DNA of 64,000 nucleotides from Dactylosporangium vinaceum (GTDB lineage Bacteria > Actinomycetota > Actinomycetes > Mycobacteriales > Micromonosporaceae), in assembly GCF_019904175.1 (NCBI RefSeq), contig NZ_CP061913.1, positions 806,001-870,000 on the forward strand, read 5' to 3'. Each line of letters begins with the position of its first letter. Position 1 is the first letter of the stretch. The position numbers and the translations under genes are program-made. Below, in pieces: positions 30,494 through 41,241 of this stretch. The notes beneath the pieces were generated by a model, which was not told the DNA's origin, ran no database searches, and was given only the letters and a program-made list of their open reading frames with translations.

Positions 30494-33217
30494 GTGTCGG
30501 GGCGGACGCACCTGCCCAGCGGGCTGGTGACTTTCCTCTTCACTGACATCGAGGGCTCGACGCGACTGGCCCAGATGCTCGGTGCGGGATACCGGCCGGT
30601 GCTCCACGAGCACCGGGAGGTCATTCGCCGCGCACTGTCCAAAGCGGACGGTGTGGAGCTCTTCACCGAGGGTGACTCGCTGTTCGTGGCCTTCGCCGAT
30701 GCCGCCGCCGCCCTGTCCGCCTGCGCCGAGGCCCAGCGCGCCCTCGCCGAGCACGACTGGCCCAGCCCCGAGGCCCGCCCCAAGGTCCGGATGGGTCTGC
30801 ACACCGGGTTCGCCGAGCCCTACGGCGGCGAGTACACGTCACCCGAGGTGCACCGGGCCGCCCGCGTCGCCGCCGCGGCCCACGGCGGCCAGGTCCTGTG
30901 CTCGGCCGCGACCGCCGCCCACGTCGGCCTGTCGTCCTCGGCCGCCCCGATCGACCCGACCGACCCCGGCGTCGAGGGCAGCCCACTCGGCCACGGGGCG
31001 TGGCTGCTCGACCTCGGTCTGCACCGGCTGCGCGGCTTCGACGGCTTCGAGCGCATCTTCCAGCTCGTCGCGCCCGGCCTCGACCGGCAGTTCCCGCGCC
31101 CGCGGACCATCGACGCGCCCGCGCACAACCTGCCCGTGCAGACCACCCGGTTCATCGGCCGGGCCGTCGAGCGCGCCGCCGTACGCGACCTGATCACCCG
31201 CCACCGCCTGGTCACAGTGGTCGGGGCGGGCGGGGCCGGCAAGACCCGGGTCGCGGTCGAGGCGGCCGGCGAGATCGTCGAGCGGTTCCGCGACGGTGTC
31301 TGGTTCGCCGATCTCAGCGCCGTGGCCAACGCCGACCTCGTCGACGTCGCCGTGGCCGCCGCGCTCGGCCTGCGCCCCGAGCCCGGCCGGGCCGTCGTGC
31401 AGACCATCGCCGACCACGTCCGCGGCCGCCGACTGCTCGTCCTGCTCGACACCTCCGACGCCCAGCTGCCCGCGGCCCGCCGGCTCGTGGCCCGCCTGCT
31501 CGCGGCCGGCCCGGAGGTCGCCGTGCTGGCCACGTCCCGCGAGCCGCTGGGCCTGGCCGGCGAGGTGGTCTGGCGCATCCCGCCGCTGTCGGTCGAGGCG
31601 GCCAGCGGCGGCGGCTTCAGCGATGCGGTGGCCCTGCTCGTCGATCGGGCCTCGGCGGCCCGCGGCGGGCGGCCGGTCGAGCCCGGCGACATCGCCCACC
31701 TGACCCGGGTGGCCCGGGCCCTGGAGGGGCTGCCGCTGGCCCTGGAGCTGGCCGCGGCCCGGCTGCGCCTGCTCTCGGCGCCCCAGCTGGCCGACCGCAT
31801 CGGCGACGTCCTGGGCACCCTCGACGCGGGCTCCCGGCCCGGCGCCGACCCGGACCTCAGCGACCGCCACCGCACCATGCAGACCGCAGTCGGCTGGTCC
31901 TACCGCACCCTGGATGAGCGCTCGGCCCGCCTGCTGCGCTGGCTGTCGGTCTTCGCCAGCCCGGTCGACCTGCCGGCGATCGAGTGGCTGCACGACGGCG
32001 ACCCCCTCGACCCGCTCGCCACGCTCGTCGACAAGTCGCTGCTGCAGGCCGAGGCCGGAGCCACCAGCGCGACCTACCGCATGCTCGACCCGATCCGCGC
32101 CTACGCCGCCCGCCTGCTCGGCGAGGCCGGCGAGGAGGAGCCGGCCCGGGAGCGGCACGTGGCCTGGTGTCTGCAGGCGGCCCACGACGCGTATCTGGAC
32201 GGCGAGGGGCGGCCGGTGACGCTCTCGCTGTACACCCTCGATCCTCTGGCCGATGAGCTGCGGGCCGCGCTGCACTGGACGGTCACCCGGGGCAGCGCAC
32301 GGCAGGGCCTGGCCCTCGCCGGCGCGCTCGACCAGTGGTGGCGCGAGCGGGGCCTGGTCCGGGAGGGCCGGATGTGGCTGTTCCGCCTGTACGAGCGGAT
32401 CAGCGCCACCGGCGAGCCGGTTCCCGACGCCGAGCTGGCCGCGGCGTACCACATGCACTCACTGCACGCCGGCGCCGACGGTGAGACGGTCGAGGAGCTG
32501 CGGTTCTCGCAGCGGGCCGAGTCCGCCGCCCGCCGGGCCGGGGACCCGGGCCTGCTCGCCCGGGTCCTGTCCGCGCGCGGCGCGCCGCTGCTGGAGATGC
32601 AGCGCACCGAGGAGGCCGAGCGCCTGGCCCGCCAGGTCATCACCTGGTCCGACGAGCAGGGCGTGGCCGGCGATGCGCTGTCGGCGGTCTTCGCACTGGC
32701 CCAGCTGCTGTGGCGGCGCGGCGACCTGGACGAGGCGGCCGACCTGCTGGCCAGCGCCCGCCCGATGGAGAACAGCCGGCCCCTGGAGCGCGGCCGGCGC
32801 ACCGTCGACATGCTGCTGGGCATGGTCGCCCTGGCCCGCGGCGATCTCGTGGCCGCGCACGACCACCTGATCGTCGCACTGCGCTCGCGCATGACCCACG
32901 GCTTCCACCTGCGCGTCTGCGAGACCCTCAACGCGGTCGCGGTGCGCTGCCTGCTCGCCGACGACCTGGAGACCGCGGCCCGGCTCTTCGGCGCCGCCCA
33001 GTCGGCCCGCATCAGGATGCGCTGCTCCAGCGGCGCGTTCGGCGCGTTCTGGACCGAGCAGCAGGCCGCCCTCCGGGCGGCGATGGGCGACGCGGCCTTC
33101 GACACCGCCTACGCGGCGGGCGGGGCGCTGAGCCTGGAGGAGTCGGTGGCCCTGGCGCTGACCATAGAGCACCCGGACCTCATGGCCGGCTCGATCCGCT
33201 TCTCAACAGTGGAGTAG
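30494..33217 (+). CDS. Class III adenylate/guanylate cyclase-like protein with NB-ARC ATPase and TPR regions
   Basis: 907 residues. The cyclase homology domain (~8-175) has FLFTDIEGSTRLAQ and ELFTEGDSLFVAF (two metal Asp) and EVHRAARVAAAAHGGQ. An STAND ATPase (~225-560) has P-loop VVGAGGAGKTRVAVE near 241, LLVLLDTSD (Walker B), VLATSREPLGL, and LPLALELAAARLRLL. A helical TPR-like C-terminus carries no LuxR-type HTH, although related mycobacterial proteins usually have one. The usual Asn of the cyclase motif N-x3-R is His (HRAAR), as is frequent in this subgroup, so cAMP synthesis is uncertain. GTG 30494 follows GGAGGCGGAGG. Confidence 0.85.
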   Translation: MSGRTHLPSGLVTFLFTDIEGSTRLAQMLGAGYRPVLHEHREVIRRALSKADGVELFTEGDSLFVAFADAAAALSACAEAQRALAEHDWPSPEARPKVRMGLHTGFAEPYGGEYTSPEVHRAARVAAAAHGGQVLCSAATAAHVGLSSSAAPIDPTDPGVEGSPLGHGAWLLDLGLHRLRGFDGFERIFQLVAPGLDRQFPRPRTIDAPAHNLPVQTTRFIGRAVERAAVRDLITRHRLVTVVGAGGAGKTRVAVEAAGEIVERFRDGVWFADLSAVANADLVDVAVAAALGLRPEPGRAVVQTIADHVRGRRLLVLLDTSDAQLPAARRLVARLLAAGPEVAVLATSREPLGLAGEVVWRIPPLSVEAASGGGFSDAVALLVDRASAARGGRPVEPGDIAHLTRVARALEGLPLALELAAARLRLLSAPQLADRIGDVLGTLDAGSRPGADPDLSDRHRTMQTAVGWSYRTLDERSARLLRWLSVFASPVDLPAIEWLHDGDPLDPLATLVDKSLLQAEAGATSATYRMLDPIRAYAARLLGEAGEEEPARERHVAWCLQAAHDAYLDGEGRPVTLSLYTLDPLADELRAALHWTVTRGSARQGLALAGALDQWWRERGLVREGRMWLFRLYERISATGEPVPDAELAAAYHMHSLHAGADGETVEELRFSQRAESAARRAGDPGLLARVLSARGAPLLEMQRTEEAERLARQVITWSDEQGVAGDALSAVFALAQLLWRRGDLDEAADLLASARPMENSRPLERGRRTVDMLLGMVALARGDLVAAHDHLIVALRSRMTHGFHLRVCETLNAVAVRCLLADDLETAARLFGAAQSARIRMRCSSGAFGAFWTEQQAALRAAMGDAAFDTAYAAGGALSLEESVALALTIEHPDLMAGSIRFSTVE

Positions 33218-33230
33218 GAGCCGCTACTCC
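33211..33230. terminator. Small hairpin spanning convergent stop codons
   Basis: GGAGTAG (33211-33217) pairs with CTACTCC (33224-33230) around a 6-nt loop. The two arms contain the TAG stops of the facing genes. Possibly a bidirectional terminator. Confidence 0.5.
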
Positions 33231-33718
33231 TCCTCGGGGTCCTGGTTGGCCTCGACCCCCAGGACGTACGCCTGCATGGCCAGCTCGTCCCCGGCCGGCC
33301 ACACGAACGCCGGCAGCTCGGCCGGCCCCAGCTCGCGCACGTAGTTCCAGAACGCCCGCACCGCCTCCCCGGGCGAGGACGCCTCGATGGGCAGGTCGAC
33401 GCTGACGAGGTAGGTTCGCGGCCGCGCCGGGGCGGGCGTGACCTGCCGGGCAATGGCCAGATACGACGCCTCGTCGAGGCGCCCGGTGCGCCGGGCCAGC
33501 CCACCGGCGGGCAGCGGCGAGTCCAGCAGGTTCACCGTGTACTGCAGCCGCCCGTCCTGATCCACCCGCCCGAGCCCGAACACCACCGGCTCGTCGCCGC
33601 CGGTGACCAGCAGCGCCTCGTCTCCGGCGGCCGGCCCCTCGACCGTCAGCCCGCCGCCCCCGTACAGCCGCTCCTGCGCGTACTGCTCCGCGGAGACGAC
33701 AACCACCCACTTCGCCAT
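33224..33718 (-). CDS. Conserved protein of unknown function
   Basis: 164 residues starting AKWVVVVSAEQYAQERL. It contains DEPVVFGLGRVD, QYTVNLLDSPLPAGGL and YLVSVDLPIEASSPGEAVRAFW and ends in acidic EEE. There is no signal peptide or membrane segment, so it is cytosolic. No family recognised; it seems to be a mixed alpha/beta domain. It follows tag on the minus strand with a 4-bp gap and is likely co-transcribed with it. Confidence 0.6.
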   Translation of the reverse strand: MAKWVVVVSAEQYAQERLYGGGGLTVEGPAAGDEALLVTGGDEPVVFGLGRVDQDGRLQYTVNLLDSPLPAGGLARRTGRLDEASYLAIARQVTPAPARPRTYLVSVDLPIEASSPGEAVRAFWNYVRELGPAELPAFVWPAGDELAMQAYVLGVEANQDPEEE

Positions 33719-33722
33719 GTGC

Positions 33723-34292
33723 TCAGACCTCCACGAAACAGTCGCGAACATGATCGTTGACCATGCCGGTCGCCTGCATCAGCGCGTAGGCCGTGGTCGG
33801 GCCGAAGAACCGGAAGCCGCGCTTCTTGAGCTCCTTGGCCATGGCCTTCGACTCGGCGGTGATGGCCGGCACGGCGGAGAAGTCGGCGGGCCGCTCCGGC
33901 TTCGGGTCGGGCGCGAACGACCACAGCAGCGCCGCGATCCCGCCGGGGAGTTCGGCCGCCACCCGGGCGTTGGCGATGGCCGCCTCGATCTTGGCCCGGT
34001 TGCGCACGATCCCGGCGTCGGCGAGGAGCCGGTCGACGTCGGCCTCACCGAACGCGGCCACCTTCTCGATCTCGAACCCGGCGAACGCCGCGCGGAACGC
34101 GGGCCGCTTGCGCAGGATCGTGATCCAGGACAGCCCGGACTGGAACGCCTCCAGCGACACGCGCTCGAACAGCTCGTTGTCGCCGCGGATCTCCCGGCCC
34201 CACTCGCTGTCGTGATAGTCCAGGTAATCGGGGGTCGACCCGCCCCATCCGCACCGCGCCCGGCCGTCGGCTCCCACCACCACACCACTCAT
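33723..34292 (-). CDS. tag: DNA-3-methyladenine glycosylase I
   Basis: 189 residues. It excises 3-methyladenine from alkylated DNA. It has the TAG zinc-site residues (ARCGWG near the N-terminus, YHDSEWG, and C-terminal NDHVRDC), the catalytic-pocket motif FERVSLEAFQSGLSWITILRKR, and FRFFGPTTAYALMQATGMVNDH. TAGCGT at 34300-34305 is 7 nt before the ATG, with no ribosome site. It keeps its place near folP2, a DivIVA-domain gene and DUF3117, as in Mycobacterium tuberculosis. Confidence 0.96.
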   Translation of the reverse strand: MSGVVVGADGRARCGWGGSTPDYLDYHDSEWGREIRGDNELFERVSLEAFQSGLSWITILRKRPAFRAAFAGFEIEKVAAFGEADVDRLLADAGIVRNRAKIEAAIANARVAAELPGGIAALLWSFAPDPKPERPADFSAVPAITAESKAMAKELKKRGFRFFGPTTAYALMQATGMVNDHVRDCFVEV

Positions 34293-34338
34293 GGCAAGGA
34301 CGCTACCGCCCGGGTGTGACAGGAACTCGGGCAGAGGA

Positions 34339-34821
34339 TTACGTCAGGCGCCCGGACTCGACCAGGCGCGCGAAGCGTTTCAGAGCGCCGGTCAGCCCGG
34401 CCTTCGACCCGGGCCACAGCAGCGGCCAGGCGAAGCGACCGGCGTTGCCCGCCGGCAGCTGGAACCACTCGTGCCAGACGACCTGGGTGCGCTGCGCGCC
34501 GAGCGGCGTGCACCGCAGCACGCCGGGGCCGCGCAGCACCTTGCCGTGGTGCACGACCCGCAGCTCGAACGGCGGGTCGACCTTCACCACCCGCATCAGG
34601 TCGCGCACCGACGCCGGGCCGACCTGGGTGACCGCCTCGACCTCGCTGCCCTCGCCGCCGTCGCCGGAAATCACCCGGACGGTGGTGAACGGGATCCACT
34701 CGCCCTGGCGCGACCAGTCGGTGAGCGCGGCGAAGACCCGCGCGGCGGGTGCGGCCACGATCACCGTGGCCGTCACCTCGCCGGGCCCGGGGCGCTCCGC
34801 GCCGGCGTACTCCTCGCTCAC
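34339..34821 (-). CDS. SRPBCC/START-like lipid-binding fold protein
   Basis: 160 residues. EVTATVIVAAPAARVFAALTDWSRQGEWIPFTTV is the N-terminal signature of the polyketide-cyclase/SRPBCC fold, followed by strands ending WHEWFQLPAG and a long C-terminal helix. It is a hydrophobic-ligand pocket protein with unknown ligand. GTG start; GTGA overlap with the upstream DivIVA-like gene indicates coupling. Confidence 0.82.
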   Translation of the reverse strand: MSEEYAGAERPGPGEVTATVIVAAPAARVFAALTDWSRQGEWIPFTTVRVISGDGGEGSEVEAVTQVGPASVRDLMRVVKVDPPFELRVVHHGKVLRGPGVLRCTPLGAQRTQVVWHEWFQLPAGNAGRFAWPLLWPGSKAGLTGALKRFARLVESGRLT

Positions 34822-35294
34822 TTCACCGCCGGCGAGGGCTGCTCGAGCACGTCGGCCGCCTCATCCGGCCGGTCCGGCTCGTCCAGCTCGATGACCGGGG
34901 CCTCGGCCGCGGTCTCGGCGCCGGCGGCCGCTCCCGAGGCCGCGGCCAGGCGGGCGTCGCGCAGCGCGTCGGCGTCCTCCTGGCGGCCCTCGCGGAGCGC
35001 CTTGATCTCGGCCTCCAGGACCTGGATCAGCTCCTCCTTGTAGCCGATGTCGTAGCCGGCCCGCCGCAGCGCGGCGTCGACCTGGGCCATCCGGTATCCG
35101 CGGACGACCGTGTCGAACCGGATCTGGTTGACGTCACCCTCGACCAACGGGCGTGACGACGGCAGCGGGACGGAGCGTCCGTCGGGCTCATGTCCTTCGA
35201 TCCCCGGGTCATCACCGGTGATCAACAGCGACACGCCGAACCCGATGGCCCCGACGACCACAGCGGCGATCAACACCAGGAGGAACTCAGCCAT
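34818..35294 (-). CDS. DivIVA-domain membrane protein
   Basis: 158 residues. One N-terminal transmembrane helix (LLVLIAAVVVGAIGFGVSLLI), then a DivIVA-like helix motif FDTVVRGYRMAQVDAALRRAGYDI and a coiled coil to ~125 (KEELIQVLEAEIKALREG), with an acidic Ala-rich tail. This matches the Rv1209-type protein next to folP2 and tag in mycobacteria. It may act in polar growth or envelope assembly. No Shine-Dalgarno precedes the ATG; CACGAT lies 7 nt upstream. Confidence 0.82.
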   Translation of the reverse strand: MAEFLLVLIAAVVVGAIGFGVSLLITGDDPGIEGHEPDGRSVPLPSSRPLVEGDVNQIRFDTVVRGYRMAQVDAALRRAGYDIGYKEELIQVLEAEIKALREGRQEDADALRDARLAAASGAAAGAETAAEAPVIELDEPDRPDEAADVLEQPSPAVK

Positions 35295-35370
35295 AGGGGG
35301 AATCGTGGCACGCTGAGTACGCCTGGGCGAGCCCGGCACACCCATCAGTAGGAAACACGGAGGTCATGCG

Positions 35371-36231
35371 ATGTTTCGTCTCGGCGCCCGGCACTTCGCC
35401 GACGGCGACTATGCGGTCATGGCGATCGTCAACCGGACTCCTGACTCCTTCTTCGACCGCGGTGCAACTTTCGCGGAGGACGCCGCCCTGCGCGCGGTGG
35501 AGACCGCGGTGGCCGACGGCGCCGACATCGTCGACATCGGCGGCGTCAAGGCCGGCCCGGGTGAGACGGTCGACGCGGCCGAGGAGCTGCGCCGGACCCT
35601 GCCCACGGTCCAGAAGATCCGGGCGATGTTCCCGGAGGTCGTGATCTCGATCGACACCTGGCGGGCGGAGGTGGCCCGCGAGGTCGTGGCGGCCGGCGCC
35701 GACCTGATCAACGACACGTGGGCGGGCGCCGACCCGGCCCTGGCCGAGGTGGCCGCCGAGACGGGAGCGGGCCTTGTCTGTTCGCACGCCGGGGGCCTCA
35801 CGCCCCGGACCCGTCCCCATCGCACGGCGTTTCACGATCCGGTGCAGGATGTTGTACTGACTGTCACCGCACTGGCGGAGCGAGCCCTCTCGCTCGGCGT
35901 GCGCCGCGACGGCATCCTGATCGATCCGGCCCACGACTTCGGCAAGAACACCCGCCACTCCCTCGCGATCACGAACCGGCTCGACGAGATGGTGGCGACG
36001 GGCTGGCCGGTGCTCGTGGCGCTGTCGAACAAGGACTTCATCGGCGAGACCCTCGACGTGCCGGTGGGGGAGCGGCTGGAGGGGACGCTCGCGGCGACGG
36101 CGGTGTCGGCGTGGCTCGGGGCCCGGGTGTTCCGCGCCCATCAGGTGCGGGCGACCCGCCGGGTGCTCGACACGGTGGCGGCGATCCGGGGTGACCGGCA
36201 GCCGGCCGTGGCCCGGCGCGGACTCGCGTGA
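35371..36231 (+). CDS. folP2: Dihydropteroate synthase homologue FolP2
   Basis: 286-residue TIM barrel with MAIVNRTPDSFFDRG, VDIGGVKAGPGE, VVISIDTWRAEVAREV, LINDTWAG and ILIDPAHDFGKNTRHSL. The first loop differs from canonical FolP (NVTPDSFSDGG), and the substrate motif K-x-x-R near the C-terminus is not evident. It resembles mycobacterial FolP2, which lies beside the same DivIVA/tag genes and lacks dihydropteroate synthase activity. The role is therefore unknown, perhaps another pterin or phosphate-ester reaction. GGAGGT precedes ATG 35371 by 6 nt. The gpgS gene that follows folP2 in mycobacteria is absent. Confidence 0.85.
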   Translation: MFRLGARHFADGDYAVMAIVNRTPDSFFDRGATFAEDAALRAVETAVADGADIVDIGGVKAGPGETVDAAEELRRTLPTVQKIRAMFPEVVISIDTWRAEVAREVVAAGADLINDTWAGADPALAEVAAETGAGLVCSHAGGLTPRTRPHRTAFHDPVQDVVLTVTALAERALSLGVRRDGILIDPAHDFGKNTRHSLAITNRLDEMVATGWPVLVALSNKDFIGETLDVPVGERLEGTLAATAVSAWLGARVFRAHQVRATRRVLDTVAAIRGDRQPAVARRGLA

Positions 36232-36238
36232 CCGGGGG

Positions 36239-36628
36239 CTACGTCCAGCGCAGGATGTTCTTGCGCCAGGCGTAGAGGATGCCCAGGAACAGGACGGCCA
36301 CGAAGATCGCCATCTCGGTGACGATGGCCCCGCCGTAGCCCGGCGTGTCGAAGGTGACGGCCCAGGGGAAGAGGAACACGCTCTCGACGGCGAACAGCGC
36401 GTACAGGTAGGCGTACACGTAGTAGCGGATCTGCGCCTGCGCCCAGTCCCCGCCGACCGGGTCCAGCCCGCACTCGTACGTCTCGTACTTGGCGCCCGCG
36501 GAGGTCGCCCAGTCGGCCGTTCGGCGGGGTCCGAGCAGCCGGTTGGCCGTAAAGGCGGCGACGAACACCCCGGCTCCGACCAGCAGCAGGAGACCGAGCG
36601 TCGCATATCCACCCAGATATCCGCTCAT
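36239..36628 (-). CDS. nuoA: Orphan NADH-quinone oxidoreductase subunit A
   Basis: 129 residues with three membrane helices (~8-30, 68-92, 99-118) and the NuoA/ND3 signature KYETYECGLDPVG, including the conserved loop Cys, followed by QIRYYVYAYLYALFAVES and FPWAV. NuoA is a membrane-arm subunit of complex I near the quinone site. No other nuo gene is adjacent, and it faces folP2 with a 7-bp gap. GTG 36637 is an alternative start. Some actinomycetes have a second, partial nuo cluster near korAB; this gene, 1.7 kb from korA, could be a remnant or independent subunit. Confidence 0.9.
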   Translation of the reverse strand: MSGYLGGYATLGLLLLVGAGVFVAAFTANRLLGPRRTADWATSAGAKYETYECGLDPVGGDWAQAQIRYYVYAYLYALFAVESVFLFPWAVTFDTPGYGGAIVTEMAIFVAVLFLGILYAWRKNILRWT

Positions 36629-36740
36629 CGCACGCACCGTACACGCATCATCACGATCTCCGACATGCCGAAAACGCGAATCTCTCTAGATAATGTCCTT
36701 CAAGTTGCTTGCCGTACTGCAAAAAGAAGGACACCCCCTC

Positions 36741-38162
36741 ATGGAAGCACCCTCGCGCCGCCGCACAACAAGGCGGATGCGGGCTGGCTCCTTCGTGCTC
36801 CTGGCCGCCGTCTGCACCCTGCTGTTCGCCGGACCGGCGTACGCGGACCCGGAGAACGGCGAGACGAGCACGGCCCCCGTCGAGACCCCGACCGAGGTCG
36901 TGCCGCCCCCGGACCCGACGACGGAGGTACCGCCGACCCCGGCCCCGACCACCACCGAGGCCCCGCCGCCGCCCCCGCCGACCACCGCTGCGCCCCCACC
37001 GCCGGCGCCCACGCCCGTGCACCGGTTCAAGCTGACCGTGAGCACCGTGTCGCTCGGCGACGCCTACTGGCAGGGCGACGGCTCGGCGGAGCTGGTCATC
37101 GCCGTCAAGAACACCGGTGAGAACGTCGGCAAGGACACGGTCACCGGCGTCTGGAACCTGCCGAGCGGGGCCCAGGCCACCGGCGCGTACGGCACCGGCG
37201 GCTGCGCCGTGGCCTCGGGCGCGTCGAGCTTCAGCTGCGGCCTGCCCGAGCAGGCCCTCGGCCAGGTGGTGATCAAGGTGAACGTCGACCCGGGCGCCTG
37301 GAAGACCATCACCGCCGGGCTGGTCAGCGCCGCGATCGGCAGCTACCAGCGGGCCGCGCCCATCGCGTTCTCGTTCACCACGCCGCCGACCCCCGGCATC
37401 GAGCTCAACACCTCGGCCCCGGTGCTGCCCCCGGCGGCCGCGCCGAAGGACGAGTCGTTCCAGCTCTCGGTCCGGCTGCGCAACACCGGCACCGCGAAGG
37501 CGGCGGGCGCGGTGGAGATCGTCACGCCGCCCGGTGTCGGCCTTGTCACGTTCCCCGGGGTGTGCCGCTCCCACCGGCGCATCGCCGACGACCGGCACCG
37601 CTGTGAGTTCGGCGACATCGCCCCCGGCAAGGAGGTCTCGGCCGTGTTCGGGATGGCGGTCACCGCCGCCGCCCGGGCCGAGCTGCCGCTGACCGGGGCG
37701 GTGCACGGATACCTGGCGCCGCCGGGGCTCGACGTCATCGAGACCCGGTACGACTACAAGATCACCGCGCCGCCGCTGACCGGTGCGGAGGCCCCGCTGC
37801 CGACCTCGGCGCCGCCGTCGCCGGTCGCCGCCCGGACCTTCGAGACCGACATGAGCCTGCGCCGCCAGGCCGGGGACGAGGGCGGGCAGCTGTCCAGCCT
37901 GCCGATCATCGGCGGCGTGGCCGGCCTGTTCGTGGTCCTCATCGCGCTCGGCGTGTTGTCCCTGCGCCGCCGCATGCGCAGCGACGCCGAGGACGACGAG
38001 CTGAGCGCCGACGAGGTCGAGGACGTCGTGCTGGTGCCGGCCCAGAGCGGGGGGTCGACCCGCTCGCCGATCCCGCGCTCCCTCACCCTGCCCCGGCTGC
38101 CCGACGGCCCGGTCGCCGGGTCCGGGTTCCGCGCCCCCTCCGAGCACTCCGACGAGGGCTGA
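36741..38162 (+). CDS. Surface-anchored Pro/Thr-rich protein with DUF11-like domains
   Basis: 473 residues. Signal peptide (RRMRAGSFVLLAAVCTLLFAGPAYA), a Pro/Thr/Glu-rich spacer ~45-95, then two beta-sandwich repeats (LVIAVKNTGENVGKDTVTGV and LSVRLRNTGTAKAAGAVEIV) typical of DUF11/CARDB adhesin domains. There are two Cys pairs, a second Pro-rich stretch, one transmembrane helix (IIGGVAGLFVVLIALGVLSL) and an acidic cytosolic tail of ~65 residues. It is predicted to span the membrane with the repeats outside. GATAAT at 36689-36694 is a -10 candidate; AAGGA precedes the ATG. Confidence 0.75.
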   Translation: MEAPSRRRTTRRMRAGSFVLLAAVCTLLFAGPAYADPENGETSTAPVETPTEVVPPPDPTTEVPPTPAPTTTEAPPPPPPTTAAPPPPAPTPVHRFKLTVSTVSLGDAYWQGDGSAELVIAVKNTGENVGKDTVTGVWNLPSGAQATGAYGTGGCAVASGASSFSCGLPEQALGQVVIKVNVDPGAWKTITAGLVSAAIGSYQRAAPIAFSFTTPPTPGIELNTSAPVLPPAAAPKDESFQLSVRLRNTGTAKAAGAVEIVTPPGVGLVTFPGVCRSHRRIADDRHRCEFGDIAPGKEVSAVFGMAVTAAARAELPLTGAVHGYLAPPGLDVIETRYDYKITAPPLTGAEAPLPTSAPPSPVAARTFETDMSLRRQAGDEGGQLSSLPIIGGVAGLFVVLIALGVLSLRRRMRSDAEDDELSADEVEDVVLVPAQSGGSTRSPIPRSLTLPRLPDGPVAGSGFRAPSEHSDEG

Positions 38163-38331
38163 ACTCGGGTTTTGTCCCAGCACAAGACGCACAAGAGGGG
38201 CATGCGACGCAATGATGCAAGTCGCATCTATGACGTCGTGAGAGGGATATGCGCCGCAGGCGCGGCGTTCACTGCGACGTACCCTCAGGGGTGTACGACA
38301 TCCGATCCGCCGCCACAGGAGGTCAGCTCAC

Positions 38332-40171
<1,840 letters not shown>

Positions 40172-40179
<8 letters not shown>

Positions 40180-41200
40180 GCAGCTGAAACTGACGATGAA
40201 GGACTTCAAGTCGGACCAGGAGGTGCGCTGGTGCCCCGGCTGCGGGGACTACGCGATCCTGGCCGCGGTGCAGTCCTTCATGCCCGAGCTCAACATCCCG
40301 CGCGAGCGCATCGTGTTCGTCTCCGGCATCGGCTGCTCCTCGCGGTTCCCGTACTACATGAACACGTACGGCATGCACTCGATCCACGGCCGCGCGCCGG
40401 CGATCGCGTCGGGCCTGTCCGTGTCCCGCCCCGACCTGTCGGTGTGGGTGGTCACCGGTGACGGCGACGCGCTGTCGATCGGCGGCAACCATCTGATCCA
40501 CGCGCTGCGCCGCAACGTCAACCTGAAGATCCTGCTGTTCAACAACAAGATCTACGGCCTGACCAAGGGGCAGTACTCGCCGACCTCCGAGGTGGGCAAG
40601 ATCACGAAGTCGACCCCGGCCGGCTCCGCGGACTCGCCGTTCAACCCGATCTCCCTGGCCCTCGGGGCCGAGGCGAGCTTCGTCGCCCGGACCATCGACT
40701 CCGACCGCAAGCACCTGCAGTCGGTGCTGCGGGCCGCGGCCGAGCACCGCGGGTCGGCGTTCGTGGAGATCTACCAGAACTGCAACATCTTCAACGACGG
40801 CGCGTTCGACGCCCTCAAGGAGCCGTCCACCCGCGACGACTTCCTGATCCGGCTCGAGCACGGCCGGCCGATCACGTTCGGCAAGGACGGCGAGTGGGCG
40901 GTCACGCACCCGCCCGGCGGCTTCGGCCTCGCCGTCGTGCCGACCGCCCAGGTCGCGCCCGAGGACATCGTGGTGCACGACCAGACGGTGACCGAGCCGG
41001 CGTACGCGTTCGCCCTGTCCCGGCTGCCCGGCCTCGACCTGCGCAACACCCCGATCGGGGTGTTCCGCTCGGTCGACCGGCCCGCCTACGACGACGTGGT
41101 CCGCGACCAGCTCGTCGCGGCCCAGGCCAAGGTCAAGGGCACGCCGGACGAGGAGCTGGGTGCGCTGCTCAACAGCGGCGACACCTGGACGATTCTGTAA
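40172..41200 (+). CDS. korB: 2-oxoacid:ferredoxin oxidoreductase subunit beta (KorB)
   Basis: 342 residues. The thiamine-diphosphate motif runs from GDGDALSIGGNHLIHALRRN to LLFNN. The [4Fe-4S] cysteines are in WCPGCGDY, GIGCSSR and YQNCNIFNDGAF. KITKSTPAG is a conserved substrate-loop motif of the 2-oxoglutarate-type enzymes. It forms the catalytic heterodimer with KorA in the cytosol. Ends before a shared hairpin with the convergent pepA. Confidence 0.96.
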
Positions 41201-41215
41201 GTCCGACCGCCGGAG

Positions 41216-41241
41216 CCGCCGCCTGAGCGATCAGGCGGCGG
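41216..41241. terminator. Bidirectional terminator between korB and pepA
   Basis: CCGCCGCCTGA (41216-41226) and TCAGGCGGCGG (41231-41241) pair perfectly around GCGA. TTTCC follows. The right arm covers the last codons of pepA. Confidence 0.85.

Noticed and set aside
30839..32458. 539-codon minus-strand frame opposite the cyclase/NB-ARC gene
   Set aside because: Low-complexity shadow with no ribosome site or domain. The plus-strand gene is well supported.
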